Source of the DNA: Tupaia tana
Taxonomy: Eukaryota > Chordata > Mammalia > Scandentia > Tupaiidae
Length of the DNA: 64,000 nucleotides
Assembly: GCA_026018925.1 (NCBI GenBank)
Contig: JAKSZU010000004.1
Coordinates: 109,365,498-109,429,497 of the forward strand
Direction of reading: 5' to 3'
Position 1 is the first letter of the stretch. Each line of letters opens with the position of its first letter. Positions 43,973 through 53,846 of the stretch are shown here, piece by piece. The notes beneath the pieces were generated by a model, which saw nothing but the letters and a program-made list of their open reading frames with translations, did not search any database and had not been told where the DNA came from. Made by a program: the position numbers and the translations under genes.

Positions 43973-44152
43973 GGTAGCACTCGTCCTGTGTCGCTGCAAG
44001 GAGAGGTAGTGCTCGTCCTGTGTCGCTGTGAGGAGAGGTAGCGCTCGTCCCACGTCGCCGCGAGGAGAGGTAGCGCTCGGCCCGCGTCGCCGTGAGGAGA
44101 GGTAGCGCTCGTCCCATGTCGCCGCGAGGAGAGGTAGCGCTCGTCCTGCGTC
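43973..44152 (+). repeat. Minisatellite, 32-bp unit, about 5.5 copies
   Basis: GAGAGGTAGCGCTCGTCC recurs every 32 bp (GGT starts at 44005, 44037, 44069 and onward). Units keep several CpGs, such as CGTCGCCGCGAGG. Confidence 0.95.
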
Positions 44153-44524
44153 ACCAGGCAGAGTGTTGCAGCAGCCAGCCCAGAGCTTTCTGGCCTTGAA
44201 GACTGGGCACGTTTCTCTTCTGGCTGAGAGACAAGTCTGTGGTGTGTCCGTTTAGTGGTCTCATCCCAAGGACCGCAGGTGGAGCCCGTGGCACTGGGTC
44301 TGCAGCTCTGGCCACAGCGCACCTGCCTCCCGGTCCCCACCACCTGGCCCCCGCCACCTGGCCCCCCGGCAGTGGTGCCTCTCTCTCCCTTCTCGTACCG
44401 GGGTCCTTCTGAGCAAAAGGAGTCCTGCCATGACGGGGCCTCTCTAGGGATTTCTTAGGGCTAGTTCTCCAGCCTCTGCCTCTCCCGACGCTGCCTGGGC
44501 AGACTGCCGCTGCTGCTGCTTTTC

Positions 44525-44800
44525 TTTTTCTTTCCTTTTTTTTTTTTTTTTTGGAGAGGTTTTTTTGCTATAGGGCGCGTGTGTTCACCAGAAAGACAGA
44601 CAGACAGAGACAGAAAGTGAGAAATCACCCCCCGGGGGGATGGCCACGCCGCAATCCTTTCTCCTCCGTTCTCCTCTCGGGATCTTGGGTACACATGCAC
44701 ATGTGCCTGGTGAGAGTTTAAGCCACTGGGTCTAGGATTTGAACTGCGGTCAACTACATGGGAGTCCAGCGACATAGCCATTATGCCAACTGCTGGTCCT
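44525..44800 (-). repeat. SINE-L copy, young
   Basis: T-rich tail, 'ttttttgctatagggcgcg', hairpin 'accccccggggggatgg', 'gaactgcggtcaactac', head 'caactgctggtcc'. Likely TSD CTGCCGCT. Confidence 0.92.
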
Positions 44801-46261
44801 ATCTGCCGCTTCTCATTTCAGATCTGTCTTGTGGGTCACACCCAGCAGGTCACTTTCAGGAGGACTCGTGGGACTTTCCCACATGCCAGTTCTGCACATT
44901 CACTGTCTCCACGTAGGGCCGAAAGCATGCCTGGCATGCGCTGTGTGGGTGCCGTGGGCTGGGGGTAGGGGGTTGGTCAGGAGCAGCTGTGGGGCTGTAG
45001 GACATTCCTGGAGACCTGAGTGAGCTTGGCGAATACGACATCTGTTTGTCACATGCCCTCCTGGGCATATGACCCTGCAGTCAGTCCACATTGACCCCGG
45101 TGTGGTCTGCAGCCCGGGAGGACGCGCCTCTGTGCTGTGGGGACCCGCGTTCCCAGTAGTGCTCGTCCACGCCTTCTCTGTCCCTCTTACTCTAACCCAG
45201 CCTTGCATGCAGGGCTGGGAGGAGGGGCAGGGCATCAGCCTGGCTTCCCTGCCCCAGAGAGCCAGCCCACCGTGGGCCGGCGGCCGGCATTCCGTCTGCT
45301 CTTCCGTTCATTCAGTAAATAGGTGCATTAACCCTAGAGGGGGTCTCTGTTTTGGGTCCTTCTGTGCTTGTCCTGGGCTTAGGCTGACCTGAAAGGAGCT
45401 GCTGATATGGACTGGCATGGCCAGCCCAGTGGAGGGTGATGGCCCCCAGCCTCTTTTCCTTTACCCCGGCCTCCAGGCCTGTCCTGACCTGCAGATGTAC
45501 TGGAGCTTCCGACTGCGGCCTGGCCCTTGCTCCGACTTGGCGCTGGCCCGCCTGTCTCCTGCCTGTGTTTGGGGCGAGGCGCTGGCCGGCCCATTACCCT
45601 GGAAGTTCCAGGTGGGGGCGCTGTTGAAGGCCCGAGGCAGATGGGCACTGCCCTTTGCTTTCCCACATCCAGCGTCCAGGCAGCATTCGCACCCATTTCC
45701 TGTTTCCTTTTCAGAGTGGAAACTGCAGCCAGACCCCTCCCCGTCTCCGGCTCCCCCTCTCACTGTCTTCCTGTGGGTTGTTGGCCGTGCCCTCCAGGCA
45801 CACCCTGCCCTCCCAGTGGGCTGCTCTCCTGCCTCCAGCAGGGTCTACCCGGCTGTCTGAGTCCCAGTTCCTGTTGTCAGGGAACTGTCCCGCTTCTCCT
45901 GTAGTCACCATGGAAGCTAGTGTGTCGCTGGGGCCACCGTGCCTGTAGCTGGCGACAGCTCCCGCATCCCCACACAGTGACCTCAGGAGGAAGGGACTGT
46001 CTTAGAGCGTCTTTGAGCAAGGAAAAGCGAGAATCAGGAGGGGGCTTGGCCAGCCCTGGTGCCACGGCGGGGCCACGGCTCTCTGCGGTGCTGAAGCCCT
46101 GTGGGAGGTCCCGGGTGTGCGTGCGGGTCTCGCCGCGCATGGCGGGCACATGTGTGCCTGTGACGCAGGCCGGCTGGCTGGGTGGGTCAAGGTGTGGAGG
46201 CCCTGATGGGGTACCTCCTCTTTCCTCCCTCAGGAAGAAATAACCACTATTTTAAAATTTT

Positions 46262-46498
46262 CTTTTCTTTCTTAGAGGTTTTGGCCTTAGGGCACATGCG
46301 CTTGCCTGAGAGAGAGACGGTGAGAGGGAAAGTGAGAAATCCCTGGGGGGAGGGCCATTCCGCAACCCCTTCTCCTCCATCCTCCTCCCGGGATCCTGGG
46401 CATGCACACAGGACTGGCCAATGCGGGCTTCAGGACTCGAACCGCGGTTGGCTGTGTGGGAATCTAGTGATGTAACCGCTACTCTATCTGCTGGCCTA
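46262..46498 (-). repeat. SINE-L copy
   Basis: 'gaggttttggccttagggc', 'atccctggggggagggcc', 'ggactcgaaccgcggttgg', head 'atctgctggcc'. TSD like TAACCCACTTTTTAA. Confidence 0.87.
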
Positions 46499-47476
46499 GT
46501 AACCCACTTTTTAAGAGAGAGGGTGATACCGTGTCCCTGGTCACAGAGGTAGGAGTTAGTGGTGGGTCCCCTCCGCTCTGGAGGGCTCCTTCCCACTCTG
46601 GTGGAGCAGGACGCAGCTCTGGGCTACGACTCACCCTGCCCTGCCTTCCGCCTGTCCACTGTCTTCTCCAGGGGATGGAGCGGGTGAGGCCCCCCGGGAG
46701 TTGGAGGCCTGGGCTGAGGGCAGGAGGCGGGCTGTGTGAGCAGTGTGCACGTGTGTGTGCGCTTGCACATGTGCTGGGTGCGACGGAGCTCCCCACAGTG
46801 TGAAGCTGCCAGCGCCTGTGTGAGGAGCGTGTCTTGTGGAGCAAACCCAGCGTCAGGCCTGGCAGGGCTGGGGAGGAGCTGCCCCAGCGCAGGCGTGTGC
46901 ACGCGTGTGTGTGCCCTTTGATCTCGGATACCCTTTTGATCTGGGTCCCTTTGTTCTTCAGTCTCTGGCTGGAGACATGGAGACCCAGAGGCCACGCCTG
47001 AGCCCTCGGGGGCAGCCGGGACAGCAGGACCATGCCTCTGCGGCAGGACTGGGGAAGACGTTTCCTGGCTGGAGGTGGCATTGCCATGGGTGGCTGCGGG
47101 GTGGGCTGCCAGGCAAGTCCTGGTGCACCAGGCAGCCACCTCACTGCCAGGACTGTGTGGACCAAGAGCCGGCGTGAGAGCCTGGAGGTGGTGGCCTTAG
47201 TGCCGCTCTGCAGGGCGGGCTCTCCACGCCCCCGTGTGTGCGCATGCACAAGTGCACACAGGCACAGCCTTTCTTCGAGGGCCGTACGATGGTCTGATCT
47301 GGTGGGTCCCCGGGCCTTAGTGTGTTAACTGAGGTCTGGCTGAGGAGGAGCCAGGTGGTCATTGTGGGTGGTCATGGGTAGATGTGATAAACTTAGGGTA
47401 GGAATGGTGAAAGGCTTTCAACTTAGCTATATTTATTTATTTTTAAAATAATTATTTTTATTTAACTAACTAATTC

Positions 47477-47510
47477 CCTCCCTCCCTCTCTCCCTCCCTC
47501 CCTCCCTTCC

Positions 47511-47548
<38 letters not shown>

Positions 47549-47712
47549 TCCTCCCTCCCTCTCTCCCTTTCTTTCTTCCTTCCTTTCTCTCTCTCTCTTT
47601 CCTTCCTCCCTCCTTTCCTTCCTCTCTCTCTCTCTTTCCTTCCTTCCTCCCTCCCTCCCTCCCTCTCTCTCTCTCTGTCTCTCTTTCCTTCCTCCCTCCC
47701 TTCCTTCCTACC
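47477..47712 (+). repeat. Polypyrimidine (CT-rich) tract
   Basis: About 236 bp almost purely C and T on the + strand, made of CCCT, CTTT and CT runs. It lies at the tail of an inverted SINE-S and could adopt triplex (H-DNA) structure. Confidence 0.95.
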
Positions 47713-47879
47713 AGGGAGGTCTAGAGAGAGAGAGTGAGAAAGCGAGAAGGTGACTTACTTACTTACCAGAGAGGTACAGCGAGAGGCAGAGAGAGTGAGC
47801 CACCAGGTCTAGGATTCAAACTGCGGTTGGCCGTGTGGGAGTTCATTGCCCTCAATCACCATGCCACCTGCCAGTCCCT
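47713..47879 (-). repeat. SINE-S copy
   Basis: GA-rich stretch, 'gagccaccaggtctaggatt', 'actgcggttggccgtg', head 'ccacctgccagtccc'. Confidence 0.8.
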
Positions 47880-47881
47880 AT

Positions 47882-48340
47882 TTATTTATTTTTATGATTG
47901 GAAAATGTGTGTGCCCAAGAGGGAGAGGCCCTTTCTACAGCGTTTCTTTTTTGTTTGTTTGTTTGTTTAGTTTTAATTTTGATACAGAGCATGTGCGCCC
48001 CCCAGAGAGAGGGAAAGCGTGAAATCACTCCCCAAGGGGGATGACCACGCAGCAGTCCCTTCTCTTCCAGTTCCCTCTTGGGATTTTGGGCACGCATGCA
48101 CCCAAGCCTGGCATGATTTCAAGCGTCTGGATCCGGAACTCGAACCAGCGGTTGGTCATGTGGGACCTAGCGCCTTCATCACCGTGCCACCCTGGCCCTA
48201 TCCACGCTGTGTCCCCTTCCCCCAGCCCTTCCGGGTGCTCAGTGTGCTTTCAGGTTGACCCCGGGGACCCAAACCCGTGGTTGCCATGTGGCTTCCAGCC
48301 TTGCAGGGCACTCCTGTCACCACCGTGCTGTAGTAGCTGG
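47882..48340 (-). repeat. SINE-C copy split by a SINE-L
   Basis: Tail part 47882-47950, resuming at about 48200 with 'cccccagcccttccgggtg', 'gtgctttcaggttgaccc', 'aaacccgtggttgccatgtg', 'ccaccgtgctgtagtag'. Confidence 0.68.
47955..48199 (-). repeat. SINE-L copy inside SINE-C
   Basis: (TTTG) run, 'tttgatacagagcatgtgc', 'actccccaagggggatgac', 'ctcgaaccagcggttggtc', head 'ccaccctggccc'. Confidence 0.85.
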
Positions 48341-48494
48341 GTCTCGGCTGATATTTGAAGTGACATGTGTAGGCAGGGCAAATTTTAAGAGAACCTCCTT
48401 CCAAGCCCACCACTTCGGGAAAACCACGATATAGGGCGACCACTGCATGGGGCAGAAGCCTGACCATGCCTTTCCATAACTGACAATATTCTTA

Positions 48495-48720
48495 AAAAGA
48501 GTTTTGCCATAGGGTGTGTGCACTTTCCAGAGTGAGAGGGAAAGTGCACCCCTGGGGGGGTGGGCCTGCCACAGAGCCTTCTCCTTCATTCTCTTGGGAT
48601 TTGGGGCATGCGTGTACACGTACCCCGTGTGTTTTTCAAGATGCCAGGTCTGGGACTCAAACCACAGAATTGGCCATGTGGGAGCCAGTGCTTTAACCAC
48701 CGTGCCACCTGCTGGCCCCC
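48495..48720 (-). repeat. SINE-L copy
   Basis: 'gagttttgccatagggtgtg', 'cacccctgggggggtggg', 'gactcaaaccacagaattgg', head 'ccacctgctggcccc'. Confidence 0.88.
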
Positions 48721-49304
48721 AAAAAAGATTCTTAACAACAACAACCAAAAAGAAAAAAAAAAGAAGAAAGAGTGCTGGTCCAAGCCCAGACACTGACTGG
48801 GGGAGAAAGGTACAAGATAGTTTGTTTCCAGCAGTCTCCTGGCTCAGTCTGGTCTCATCTTCCACTGAGTGACAATCAGCAGACCTCTGTGGGGGAGGTG
48901 GGCGGGACTGTCGCAGGCGGGTGACCCTGCAGACCTGTGCACGCAGGGCCAGGAGGAGGCACCGCCCTCTCAGCGGGGCCAGCCTGTGTCCGTCTCCTGG
49001 CTGTCCTGCCGGTTGGGGTCACACTGCAGTGTCGCTTGGGCCTCGGCCCTGCGGGGCAGCCTCGGTGTTACCTTCACTTGCCTGTAGCAGAGCGTGGCTG
49101 CAGTACAGCGCCGACATGTGTGATGTGTAACTTGTTTTTTTCCCGAAGCTGCTGCTGCTCTGCTTTGGGGCAAGCCTCCTGGGGCTCCGGCTTCTGAATC
49201 ATCCGGAGCACTTTGGAGCCATCGCGCCCGGAATGCCTGGCGGAGGGCGGCCCCGGGTGGCCCCTGTGCCGTCCGCGTGATTCCTGTTTTTCCTTCCCTT
49301 GCAG

Positions 49305-49402
49305 TGTTGAGGGACATCAGCGAAAGAGGGAGGGACCTGGAGCAGATCCTGTCTCAGTACATCATGTTTGTCAAGCCCGCCTTCGAGGAGTTCTGCCTGC
49401 CA
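49305..49402 (+). CDS. UCK2: UCK2 exon 5 (last two bases of codon 167 to codon 199)
   Basis: 98 coding bases giving [19 protein letters not shown], then [14 protein letters not shown]. The RDISERGRD block is the lid segment; Arg169, Arg174 and Arg176 are present, and Arg176 contacts ATP phosphates in the known structure. Position 187 is Met where I recall Thr in human UCK2. The exon ends at a codon boundary (CTG CCA|GTGAGT). The intron stays open in frame beyond this donor for 114 codons and contains a 99-bp tandem duplication (separate entry). Confidence 0.97.
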
Positions 49403-49434
49403 GTGAGTCCTGTTCTTGGCGTGCTTCTTCCTGG

Positions 49435-49632
49435 CCGTGTTAATAAAATTTCAGGCGCCGTGATGCAGTTCGAGGGGTCTAAGCGGGTGACCTCTGCAGA
49501 GAGACCCCTGGCCCTGCTTCTCTTACGTCCCAGCCGTGTTAATAGAATTTCAGGTGCCGTGATGCAGGTAGAGGGGTCTAAGTGGGTGATCTCTGCAGAG
49601 AGGCCCCTGGCCCTGCTCCTCTCACGTCCCAG
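49435..49632 (+). repeat. 99-bp tandem duplication just after exon 5
   Basis: Copy 1 starts CCGTGTTAATAAAATTTCAG at 49435. Copy 2 starts CCGTGTTAATAGAATTTCAG at 49534. Both run through 'gaggggtctaag' and 'ctctgcagagag' to 'cacgtcccagc' or its equivalent, about 90% identical by eye. Confidence 0.93.
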
Positions 49633-49740
49633 CAGAGCAGCCTTCAGACCTTGGAGCTCGCCTCTGTGTTCCCTGGGAGGTCTCCCTGCCCTTCGTCCTC
49701 AGGGTGGCCCTGCAGGCTCCTGTCGTCCTAACCTGGCTGT

Positions 49741-49942
49741 TTGATTATTTTATTTATTTATTTTTAATACTAGAGGACCTGCATACATGCAAGAGAGGGT
49801 AAGAAAGCCCCCTCCACAGGGTCTCTTCCCGCTGTGACCCCCTGCCCCAGCCCTCCAGCTCGACGGGAACTTAGATGGCTGTGTGGATGCCGGGATCCGA
49901 ACCCGTGGTCGGTGTGTGGCTTCCAGCCCTGTAGCTCAGTGT
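49741..49942 (-). repeat. SINE-C copy, nearly complete
   Basis: 'gattattttatttatttatt', 'ctccacagggtctcttccc', 'ctgtgaccccctgccccagc', 'gatccgaacccgtggtcgg', 'gtgtggcttccagcc'. Confidence 0.75.
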
Positions 49943-49969
49943 ACTAGGATATGCTGTTATAAACGTCAG

Positions 49970-50035
49970 AAGGGTCGTGGTGCGGTTTTTGCGTAAAATA
50001 ACATACATCATGACTTTTCCAATAGGATGACAGCA
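49970..50035. mobile_element. Possible decayed MITE family A copy
   Basis: 'gggtcgtggtgcggtttttg' and 'atcatgacttttccaatagg' resemble the interior and right end of the elements at 7727 and 62286. The left end appears to be deleted. Confidence 0.4.
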
Positions 50036-50085
50036 CCTAGGCTGGGCATTTTAAATTTTTAATTAATTATTAAAAAGTTGTTTCT

Positions 50086-50204
50086 CGGGACCAGCAGATG
50101 GCATAATGGTTATGTCACTGGACTCTGGACCCAGTTCGAGTCCCAGACCTGGTGGCTTAAACCTCATGCTGGGTATATGTGTGCCCAAGATCCTGAGAGG
50201 AGAA
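50086..50204 (+). repeat. SINE-L copy, 3' truncated
   Basis: 'gggaccagcagatggcataa' to 'aagatcctgagaggagaata'. It stops mid-body and joins the tail of the SINE-C. Confidence 0.88.
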
Positions 50205-50709
50205 TAGAAAATACATTTCTTTTTTTTTTTTTTTGGAGAGGTTTTCGCTATAGGGCGCGTGTGCTCGCCAGACAGAGAAAGACATAGTAGAGACAGAAAG
50301 CGAGAAATAACCCCCCAGGGGGGATGGTTACGCCGCAATCCCTTCTCCTCCATTATTCTCTCGGGATCTTGGGCACGCATGCACATGCTCCCGGTGTGAG
50401 TTTTAAGCCACCAGGTCTGGGACGCGAACTGCGGCCGACTACGTGGGAGTCCAACGACATAGCCATTACGCTAACTGCTGGTTCCCCGAAAATACATTTC
50501 TTTCATGAAAGTGTGAGACAGAGAGAAAGAAGAAAGAGACAGACAAGTACACTGCAGGGTCTCACTGTGTCCCCACCCAGTCTCAGCTGGTCAGGGTCCC
50601 AGCCAAGTGCCTGCCATATACAGGCTGACCAGGGGACTGAACCCACGGCCTTCCCTCTGGATCCCATGCTGCCTGAGCATTGTATTACTGCTGCACCACC
50701 AAGCCGGCC
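50205..50709 (-). repeat. SINE-C copy, complete, split by a SINE-L
   Basis: The tail 'aaaatacatttctttcatga' is duplicated around the nested SINE. The body is 'ctgcagggtctcactgtgtc' and 'cagctggtcagggtcccagc', with 'gggactgaacccacggcc' and the head 'ctgcaccaccaagccggccc'. This is the best reference copy of the family in the window. Confidence 0.8.
50220..50486 (-). repeat. SINE-L copy, young, nested, with TSD
   Basis: T run, 'gagaggttttcgctatagg', hairpin 'accccccaggggggatgg', 'gacgcgaactgcggccgac', head 'aactgctggttccc'. TSD GAAAATACATTTCTT. Confidence 0.95.
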
Positions 50710-50724
50710 CTAAGCGGGCTGTTT

Positions 50725-50994
50725 TTTTTGTTTGTTTGTTTGTTTGTTCTTTTTGGGAGAGGTTTTTGCTATAGGGCGCGTGCGCTCTCCAGAAAGACAG
50801 AGACAGAAAGCGAGAAATCACCCCCCAGGGGGGATGGCCACGCCGCAATCCCTTCTCCTCTATTCTCCTCTCGGTATCTTGGGCATGCACGCACACGCGC
50901 CTGGCGTGAGTTTAAACCACCGGGTCTGGGACTCGAACCGCGGTCGACTACGTGGGAGTCCAGCGACATAGCCATTATGCTAACTGCTGGTCCC
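50725..50994 (-). repeat. SINE-L copy, young, with TSD
   Basis: (TTTG)5 at 50729-50748, 'gagaggtttttgctatagg', hairpin 'accccccaggggggatgg', 'ctcgaaccgcggtcgac', head 'aactgctggtccc'. The perfect TSD GCGGGCTGTTTT is present. Confidence 0.95.
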
Positions 50995-51699
50995 AGGCGG
51001 GCTGTTTTAATTCCTAGCACGGCCTGCAGTGGCTTGGTGGGACAGCATGAGACCCTTCACCAAAGGTGTGTCCCCTCTAAAGCTCGGCCACTTGGGTCTT
51101 GCCGAGGCCCACGAAGGTTAGATGGTTGGGGCAGGGCCGGGCTCACGTGTTCTCTGAACCACTGCTGCCCCCACGGCAGGCCAGCCCTGCCCACAAGTCC
51201 ATCTGCTGGTGGTCCGTGCTGGAACAAGCTGCCGGGGTTCCCGCTGCCACAGCGTAGCAGTACCCCCGTGGCAGCCGTGAGCTCTCTGGGGAGGAACCAG
51301 CCTCTGCCTCCTGGGGAAAGACAGACAGCAAGCTGGGCTGTCTCTGGAGACGCGAGGGTGCAGGACAGTGGGGGACGGGCCCTGCTCAGGAAGACCGCAC
51401 TCAGGCGAGCCCATGTCGAGATGCCTCCTCCTCCTGGCCACCGTGATGAGGAGGCTCCGGCCGTGGAGCCTTACCCCGATTTTGAATGAGACAATGAGAC
51501 CTTCCGGTAGACTGGAATCTGGTGGCCTTGGAGCAGGGGTAGGCCAAGGCTGGTATGGTGCCTCCATTTATCCTAATAACTTGTTCTTCTTCCTCTTCTG
51601 GAGAAATATTATCCCAAACTGTCTTTGTTTCTTTAAATCTCTTAGCAAGTTGACTTTCATTAGTAATCAGGGTCAGCCCCAGTACTCCTTAAACTTGCC

Positions 51700-52020
51700 T
51701 TCCTTCTTAACTTCCTTCCTTCCTCCCTCCCTTCCTCCCCCTGCCCTTCCTCCTACTCTGCCTGTCCTGCTCTGCCCTACCCTTCTTCCTGCCCTGCCCT
51801 ACCCTGCCCTGCCCTACCCTACCCTGCCCTTCTTCCTACCCTGCCCTTCCCTGTCCTTCCTGCCAAGAGACCAGCCACTCCCATAGGGGGCCTCATACCA
51901 CAGTCCCTGAGTATCAGCCATCCTGTGTCAGGGCATGCCACACGTGTCTGGTGTGGTTCACAACCCAGGGCCTTCTCATGTGGGTCCAGTCATGTCACCA
52001 CTGTTCCACTGCCTGGCCCA
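51700..52020 (-). repeat. Pyrimidine tract (CCTGCCCTAC)n and diverged SINE-L remnant
   Basis: 51705-51862 is CT-rich with repeated CCCTGCCCTACC-like units. 51865-52020 keeps a SINE-like order: 'actcccatagggggcctc', 'cacgtgtctggtgtggttc', 'ccactgcctggccca'. Confidence 0.65.
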
Positions 52021-52636
52021 GCCCGAGTAGGCTTGGTGCCCCGTCACTGCCCTGTGGGGGCTGGGCCACAAGGTGCGGTTTCTGGGAAGAGGCAGAGGGG
52101 CTGAGGAGCTGAGAGGCTGTGGCCCGTCGGCCTCGCTGAGGCCCCCCCTTCATCTGCGTAGGACATGGGGTGCTCTTGGCTCAGCGTTGGTGCTGGTTTC
52201 TGCGGTGCTGCCTGGCTGGCGGGCCTGAAGCCTTTCCTGGGTTGTTCCTGCTCCAGTCCAACACCCAGCGACCCCGCTCAGGAGGGCCCACTCCTCCCGA
52301 GAGCGCGAGGCAGGCTGATGAGTGAGGCCCAGTCGGGGCTGAGTCTGCTGCAGGCCCCCCAGTTCTGGCTCGGACACGCAGGGCAGCACACCTGTGCACT
52401 CAGGTACCTTTGCTGAACTCAGGTTACCCCAGGGTGCAGTTACTTCAGAACGGTCCACACGAACTCAGTTCAAAGAAAAAAGTGTGTGTGACTATGGGCT
52501 TAGTTTTGTTCTATTTTCAATGAATGGTGCAGAATAGCAGAGTCGACAAAACCAGGCATCAGGGGGAGCACGTTTTCTGGGTCACCACGATCTGTATGTG
52601 GAAGTCCAGGGTGAACTGACCCCTTTATTCACTTAA

Positions 52637-52716
52637 TCTCATTTATTATTATTATTTTTTAATTTGCTATAGGGCATGTTTGCTCACCAGAGAAAGACAG
52701 AGAAAGTGAGGGATCG
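52637..52716 (-). repeat. SINE-S tail fragment
   Basis: 'ctcatttattattattattt', 'tttgctatagggcatgtttg', GA-rich stretch; the head is absent. Confidence 0.75.
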
Positions 52717-52858
52717 TCTCATTCATTGTGTATCCTGGCGGGGGAGCCAGTGAGGTGTTTGGAATCCAACTCGGGGTCTCTGTGCAGGGCGTAAGCAGAA
52801 GCAGCGTCGAATCCTAACAAGAACCCAAGACAGCTGGTTCTTAAAATCCATGGCAGAG

Positions 52859-53117
52859 GGGCCAGCAGATGGCGTAATGGTTATATCGCTGGACTCTCAC
52901 ATGGCCAACCACGGTTCAAGTCCCTGACCTGGCTGCTGTACCTCATGCCGGGTGCATGTACCCAGGATCCTGAGAGGAGAATGGAGGAGAAGGGATTGCG
53001 GTGTGGCCATCCCCCCTCAGGGATGATTTCGTGCTTGGCCATCCACCCTGGGGAGTGATGTCTCTCTCTGTCTCTCCAGTGAGCACACGTACTCTACAGA
53101 AAAATCTCTTTAAAAAT
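52859..53117 (+). repeat. SINE-L copy
   Basis: 'gggccagcagatggcgtaat', 'catcccccctcagggatg', then a second 'ggccatccaccctggggag' (small internal duplication of the hairpin region), 'tactctacagaaaaatctc'. TSD like AAWTYCAYGGYAG. Last recognised SINE before the gene's 3' end. Confidence 0.9.
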
Positions 53118-53797
53118 TTCCACGGTAGGTAATTAAACATTGAATGATAAATTGCTTATGAGTAGTTAAAAAAAAACACAGCCAATTTAATAGAGTAGAG
53201 TTTTCATTGAGCAAATTTTCAGATTATTTAAATTGGGCAGTTGTCCCCAGACAACTCTGGCTAGCTTCATGGTTGACTCGGTATTTAAGTTCCAGAAAAG
53301 GGAAATGACATACAAAAGCCAAAGTGAAGGAATGAGTTGGCAGAACAGCTGGACTGGTTACAGGTGACGGCAGGCCGTGCAGACAGCCCCAGAGGTGGGC
53401 TTTCTGTGACTGAAGTGTGCCTGGTGTGCTTGTAGCTCGGCAGCCAGCTCAGGAACTCAGCCTAACGTGTATGATTTCAGTTTACTCGTAGGAATCTAAG
53501 TGTGGGGTACTGCAGCCATCTTAGGCCAAGGGAGTTTAATTAACAGAGTGAACCACGCAGCCTGGCCCAGGCTCCCGCACCGACCCCTGAGTCCTTCCTC
53601 AGTCCCTGCCTCCCCTCTTGGCCCACGGTCTCCTGAGCCAGGCCCCTCCGCAGGTGCGCCCGCACTCTCGTGCCTTGACCTGGCAGCTGCAGACAGGGTC
53701 TTCCCCGCGGCCCTCTGGGATCGGCAGTAGGAAGGCTGTCTGCCCCGTCTGCCCTTGGAGTGCCTCCGGTTTCACGCTGCTAATGCTTTCTCTCCAG

Positions 53798-53846
53798 ACA
53801 AAGAAGTACGCTGACGTGATCATTCCTAGAGGTGCCGACAATCTGG
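53798..53846 (+). CDS. UCK2: UCK2 exon 6 (codons 200-215, plus first base of codon 216)
   Basis: A 49-base exon encoding TKKYADVIIPRGADNL. KKYADVIIPRG is a conserved C-terminal block of uridine kinases, where the strand after the lid closes the core fold, and PRGADN precedes the last helix. It is short but unmistakable, with acceptor CTCTCCAG and donor CTGG|GTGAGT. It starts at a codon boundary, matching the phase 0 end of exon 5. Confidence 0.96.

Larger units (their letters stand above)
42765..49304 (+). other. UCK2: UCK2 intron 4
   Basis: A phase 1 GT-AG intron of 6540 bp. It holds two minisatellites (43530-43768, 43973-44152), a 236-bp CT tract and several SINEs. Unrecognised stretches are 42765-43525, 44155-44515, 44805-46255, 46500-47395 and 48725-49300. 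The acceptor is TTTTTCCTTCCCTTGCAG. Confidence 0.93.
49403..53797 (+). other. UCK2: UCK2 intron 5
   Basis: A phase 0 GT-AG intron of 4395 bp. It begins with a 99-bp duplication, followed by a SINE-rich stretch (49740-51000). 51001-51680 holds no recognised repeat. A pyrimidine tract and scattered SINEs run to 53117. 53118-53790 is again unrecognised. The acceptor is TTTCTCTCCAG. Confidence 0.93.

Noticed and set aside
43530-44152. CRISPR-like array
   Set aside because: The repeats are contiguous minisatellite units without unique spacers, in a mammalian intron.
43237-44343. 368-codon open frame on the - strand
   Set aside because: It spans the two minisatellites, whose periods (43 and 32) rotate through all frames without meeting stops. 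The protein is only low-complexity repeats, with no splice signals and no recognisable domain.
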